From assembly GCA_024401275.1 (NCBI GenBank), contig JAKSLJ010000003.1, positions 89,671 through 153,670 of the forward strand: a DNA stretch of 64,000 nucleotides. The letters run 5' to 3'. Shown here piece by piece: positions 61,982-64,000 of this stretch (positions within the stretch are counted from its first letter, which is position 1; each line of letters begins with the position of its first letter). Both the position numbers and the translations under genes were made by a program. Under the pieces are notes generated by a model. That model did not search any database. It saw only the letters and a program-made list of their open reading frames with translations, and was not told where the DNA came from. This stretch comes from Bacteroidaceae bacterium (lineage in GTDB: Bacteria; Bacteroidota; Bacteroidia; Bacteroidales; Bacteroidaceae).

Positions 61982-63511
61982 ATGAAAAGACTGTTGCCAA
62001 ATATTTGTTCGCTAATCTTTGCGCTCCTCTGGCTTTGTGCAAGTGGAGCGTTGGCTGATGTGCCTCCAGGCTATTACAACGATGCTGTGGGCAAGAAGAA
62101 GGCAGAACTGAAAGCTGCCATGCACGAGATTATTGGTTATGCGAAAGTGCTTGGCTATGGCTCTGGCGAAGGACATACCTGGGAAGGCTTCAATCAGACT
62201 GACCGTCGCAGCGACAATTCCGTAATAGACCGTTACAGTAAGGAGGTATTTTATTTCCCCGCCAACTACGGTGCGCCAAAGGGAATGAACATTGAGCACT
62301 CATTCCCTAAAAGCTGGTGGGGAGGTTCTTCTAATCAGGCTTACAAGGATATCCACCATCTTATGCCATGCGAGGCAAACATCAATTCCAGAAAGAGCAA
62401 TTACCCTATCGGAATAGTTACAGGTGCAGATTCCGGCAACGGTTATACGAAGGTGGGAACTGGCTCGGGCGGCAAAGGTCAGATAAAGCTCTGGGAACCT
62501 GCCGATGAGTGGAAGGGGGATTTTGCCCGTGCGTATTTCTATATGGCAACTTGTTACAGCAATCTCACTTGGCAGGGCGATGAAGCTCTGAAGCAGTTGG
62601 AGAATAACGAATGGCCTACGCTGCAGCAATGGACTTACGAACTGCTCCTTAAATGGAACTCCGAAGACCCTGTGGACGACTTTGAGCGCACTCGCAACGA
62701 TAAGGTTTACTCTATTCAGGGCAATCGCAATCCGTTCATTGACTTCCCTGATCTCGCGGAATATATCTGGGGCAGCAAGACTGATGTGGCATGGAATATT
62801 GACGGCACGATAATCGATCCCGACGATCCTCCTGCTGGCAATGATGTGATCTCGGCTTATCCGTTTGAAACAGCCTACGAACCGTTTGTCGCTGTTTCGG
62901 CTGAAGGCGCAAGTGCAGCTAATGTGTGGAAGACAAATGCTTCCTATAAGTGCGCTGTCGCCAATGCTTTTGCCGGAGGAAATGCCCAAGCTTCGGATGC
63001 TTACCTTGTCAGCCCGGAGATAGATCTTACGGGATATAAGTCGGCGGAAGTTGCTTTCGACCATGCAACCGGCTTCAATAAGTCTGCCGATGCCAGCACG
63101 ATGTTCAGCGTCGTTGTTACGGAAGATGTGCAGGATGCACTTTCTCCAAACCATGCAGACTGGGATGAACTCACTATTCCTATTTGGCCGGCTCAGACTG
63201 ACAAGAGCTATACGAGCTTCGTGAATTCTGGGGCGATTGACCTCTCGGCTTATTGCGGAAAGACCATCCGACTCGCATTCCGTTATCAGTCAACTACAAG
63301 CAACTGCTGGGCATGGGAGGTTCGCAATGTGGTCTTCAGTGGCGAAAAGTCTGATGCTACAAAGATTTTCGATAAATGGTATGCAGATTATACTTCGCCA
63401 AAGCAGCAGGTTTATACAGTTAGCGGCATGTTTGTCGGAAACGATGTTCCTGAAGAGCATGGCATATACATAGTTCGCGAAAAGAACAGAACAATAAAAG
63501 TAATGAAATAA
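61982..63511 (+). CDS. Secreted endonuclease I-family DNA/RNA nuclease
   Basis: 509 residues from the ATG at 61982, the first Met after the promoter and the start of signal peptide MKRLLPNICSLIFALLWLCASGALA. A frame from 61871 is rejected because it runs through the promoter. The endonuclease I core (EndA/NucM, about 25-270) has GAPKGMNIEHSFPKSWWGGS and DIHHLMPCEANINSRKSNYPIG, a His-metal His/Asn active site. The C-terminal part (about 290-480) is a beta-sandwich (jelly-roll-like: DLTGYKSAEVAFDHATGF...IDLSAYCGKTIRLAFRYQ), and the end resembles a sorting-type tail. It likely digests extracellular DNA for nutrient use. Confidence 0.85.
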   Translation: MKRLLPNICSLIFALLWLCASGALADVPPGYYNDAVGKKKAELKAAMHEIIGYAKVLGYGSGEGHTWEGFNQTDRRSDNSVIDRYSKEVFYFPANYGAPKGMNIEHSFPKSWWGGSSNQAYKDIHHLMPCEANINSRKSNYPIGIVTGADSGNGYTKVGTGSGGKGQIKLWEPADEWKGDFARAYFYMATCYSNLTWQGDEALKQLENNEWPTLQQWTYELLLKWNSEDPVDDFERTRNDKVYSIQGNRNPFIDFPDLAEYIWGSKTDVAWNIDGTIIDPDDPPAGNDVISAYPFETAYEPFVAVSAEGASAANVWKTNASYKCAVANAFAGGNAQASDAYLVSPEIDLTGYKSAEVAFDHATGFNKSADASTMFSVVVTEDVQDALSPNHADWDELTIPIWPAQTDKSYTSFVNSGAIDLSAYCGKTIRLAFRYQSTTSNCWAWEVRNVVFSGEKSDATKIFDKWYADYTSPKQQVYTVSGMFVGNDVPEEHGIYIVREKNRTIKVMK

Positions 63512-64000
63512 TGAAAAAATCACTTCTCTTTATATTGCCTTCACTCATCCTGTTTACGCTATTGTCTTGCAAGGGAAAGCAGACCGTTACGCAGGAAGAT
63601 AATACTGACTCCGTACGGCAGGTTGGGCCTGCCTTTATGGAAGATAGTGCTTATAGCTACTGCGCTCAGCAGTGTGACTTCGGTCCACGCACGATGAACT
63701 CCAAGGCTCACGACGACTGCCGCCAATGGATTGTTGATAAGTTTGCTTCCTTCGGCATGGAGGTTATTCAGCAGAATGCTGTGCTTAATGGCTATGATGG
63801 CACTCCACTGAAATCAACGAACATCATCGCACAGTATAAGCCTGAACTTGAAAGTCGTATTCTTCTTTGCGCTCACTGGGATGCTCGCCCATGGGCAGAC
63901 AATGATCCTGACGAGGCAAACCATAAGACGGCGATTGATGCAGCTAATGATGGTGCATCGGGAGTTGCTGTAATGCTTGAGATAGCACGACTCTTGCAGA
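63511..64000 (+). CDS. M28-family peptidase or glutaminyl cyclase-like lipoprotein, 3' end cut by window
   Basis: 163 codons visible, running off the right edge. MKKSLLFILPSLILFTLLSC ends in a lipobox (Cys20). The zinc-peptidase fold start is visible: YCAQQCDFGPRTMNSKAHD, then LLCAHWDARPWADNDPD and IDAANDGASGVAVMLEIARLL, with the first His/Asp (HWDAR) and the second Asp (DAANDGASG) of the M28 metal site. Glutaminyl-peptide cyclotransferases of this phylum look the same. The ATG overlaps the endonuclease TAA by one base, so the two are co-transcribed. Confidence 0.8.
   Translation, partial: MKKSLLFILPSLILFTLLSCKGKQTVTQEDNTDSVRQVGPAFMEDSAYSYCAQQCDFGPRTMNSKAHDDCRQWIVDKFASFGMEVIQQNAVLNGYDGTPLKSTNIIAQYKPELESRILLCAHWDARPWADNDPDEANHKTAIDAANDGASGVAVMLEIARLLQ

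Overview
The window looks like the chromosome of a Bacteroidales bacterium, probably Prevotella-like (order fairly secure, genus inferred). The evidence is as follows. Promoters follow the Bacteroidota pattern TTTG-N19/20-TAnnTTTG, for example at 14373-14403, 14877-14907, 20662-20693, 35086-35116, 60376-60406 and 61870-61900. Gene orders such as rsfS-ftsH-cdsA are typical of the group. tRNA-Gln has no encoded CCA. There are many Sec-dependent secreted proteins and lipoproteins, a Bacteroidota-type ParE and S41 protease, and an indolepyruvate oxidoreductase operon.

Layout. 1-3.7 kb is an AT-rich restriction-modification island aimed at GATC. It holds a DpnII-type nuclease (cut by the window edge), a helix-hairpin-helix glycosylase-like protein, a MutH/Sau3AI-type nuclease and a DpnA-type methyltransferase. 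4.4-14.3 kb is a minus-strand run: a nucleoside deoxyribosyltransferase-like protein, a 1018-residue epimerase/glycosidase fusion, a GT14-like transferase, a membrane acyltransferase, a HAD phosphatase, an S41 protease and ParE. A tRNA-Gln gene follows, then rsfS-ftsH-cdsA and a TlpA-like redox lipoprotein or secreted protein.

20.2-26.5 kb is a second accessory region. It contains a zeta-toxin remnant with its intact small partner, a PIN toxin-antitoxin pair, a strongly structured non-coding RNA candidate, a type III restriction-modification operon, and a truncated AAA ATPase between three short tandem-repeat arrays with periods of 22, 22 and about 33 bp. 26.8-30.9 kb carries secreted proteins, including a leucine-rich-repeat lipoprotein.

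30.9-35.4 kb is a minus-strand cell-envelope and translation block (PASTA protein, rluD, ddl, acyltransferase, rpmH). It is decorated with tandem palindromes. 35.5-44.7 kb runs on the plus strand: efp, a GT2 glycosyltransferase, kdsD, guaB, two SurA-like isomerases, a ComF-like protein and a membrane-anchored AraC regulator. 44.7-50 kb is a cluster of six secreted proteins of mostly unknown function. 50.2-60.2 kb carries a carboxyltransferase lacking the biotinyl lysine, a PAP2 phosphatase, an SGNH hydrolase, an MFS transporter, and an aminotransferase-iorB-iorA operon. The window ends with a DUF4230 pair, an endonuclease I-family secreted nuclease and the start of an M28 peptidase.

Intergenic DNA is unusually rich in dispersed elements: a 116-bp MITE-like inverted-repeat element in two copies, several palindrome families, and (CAAA)n tracts. 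One palindromic repeat has become the C-terminal tail of a protein. All family assignments are by eye from motifs. No database search was possible.
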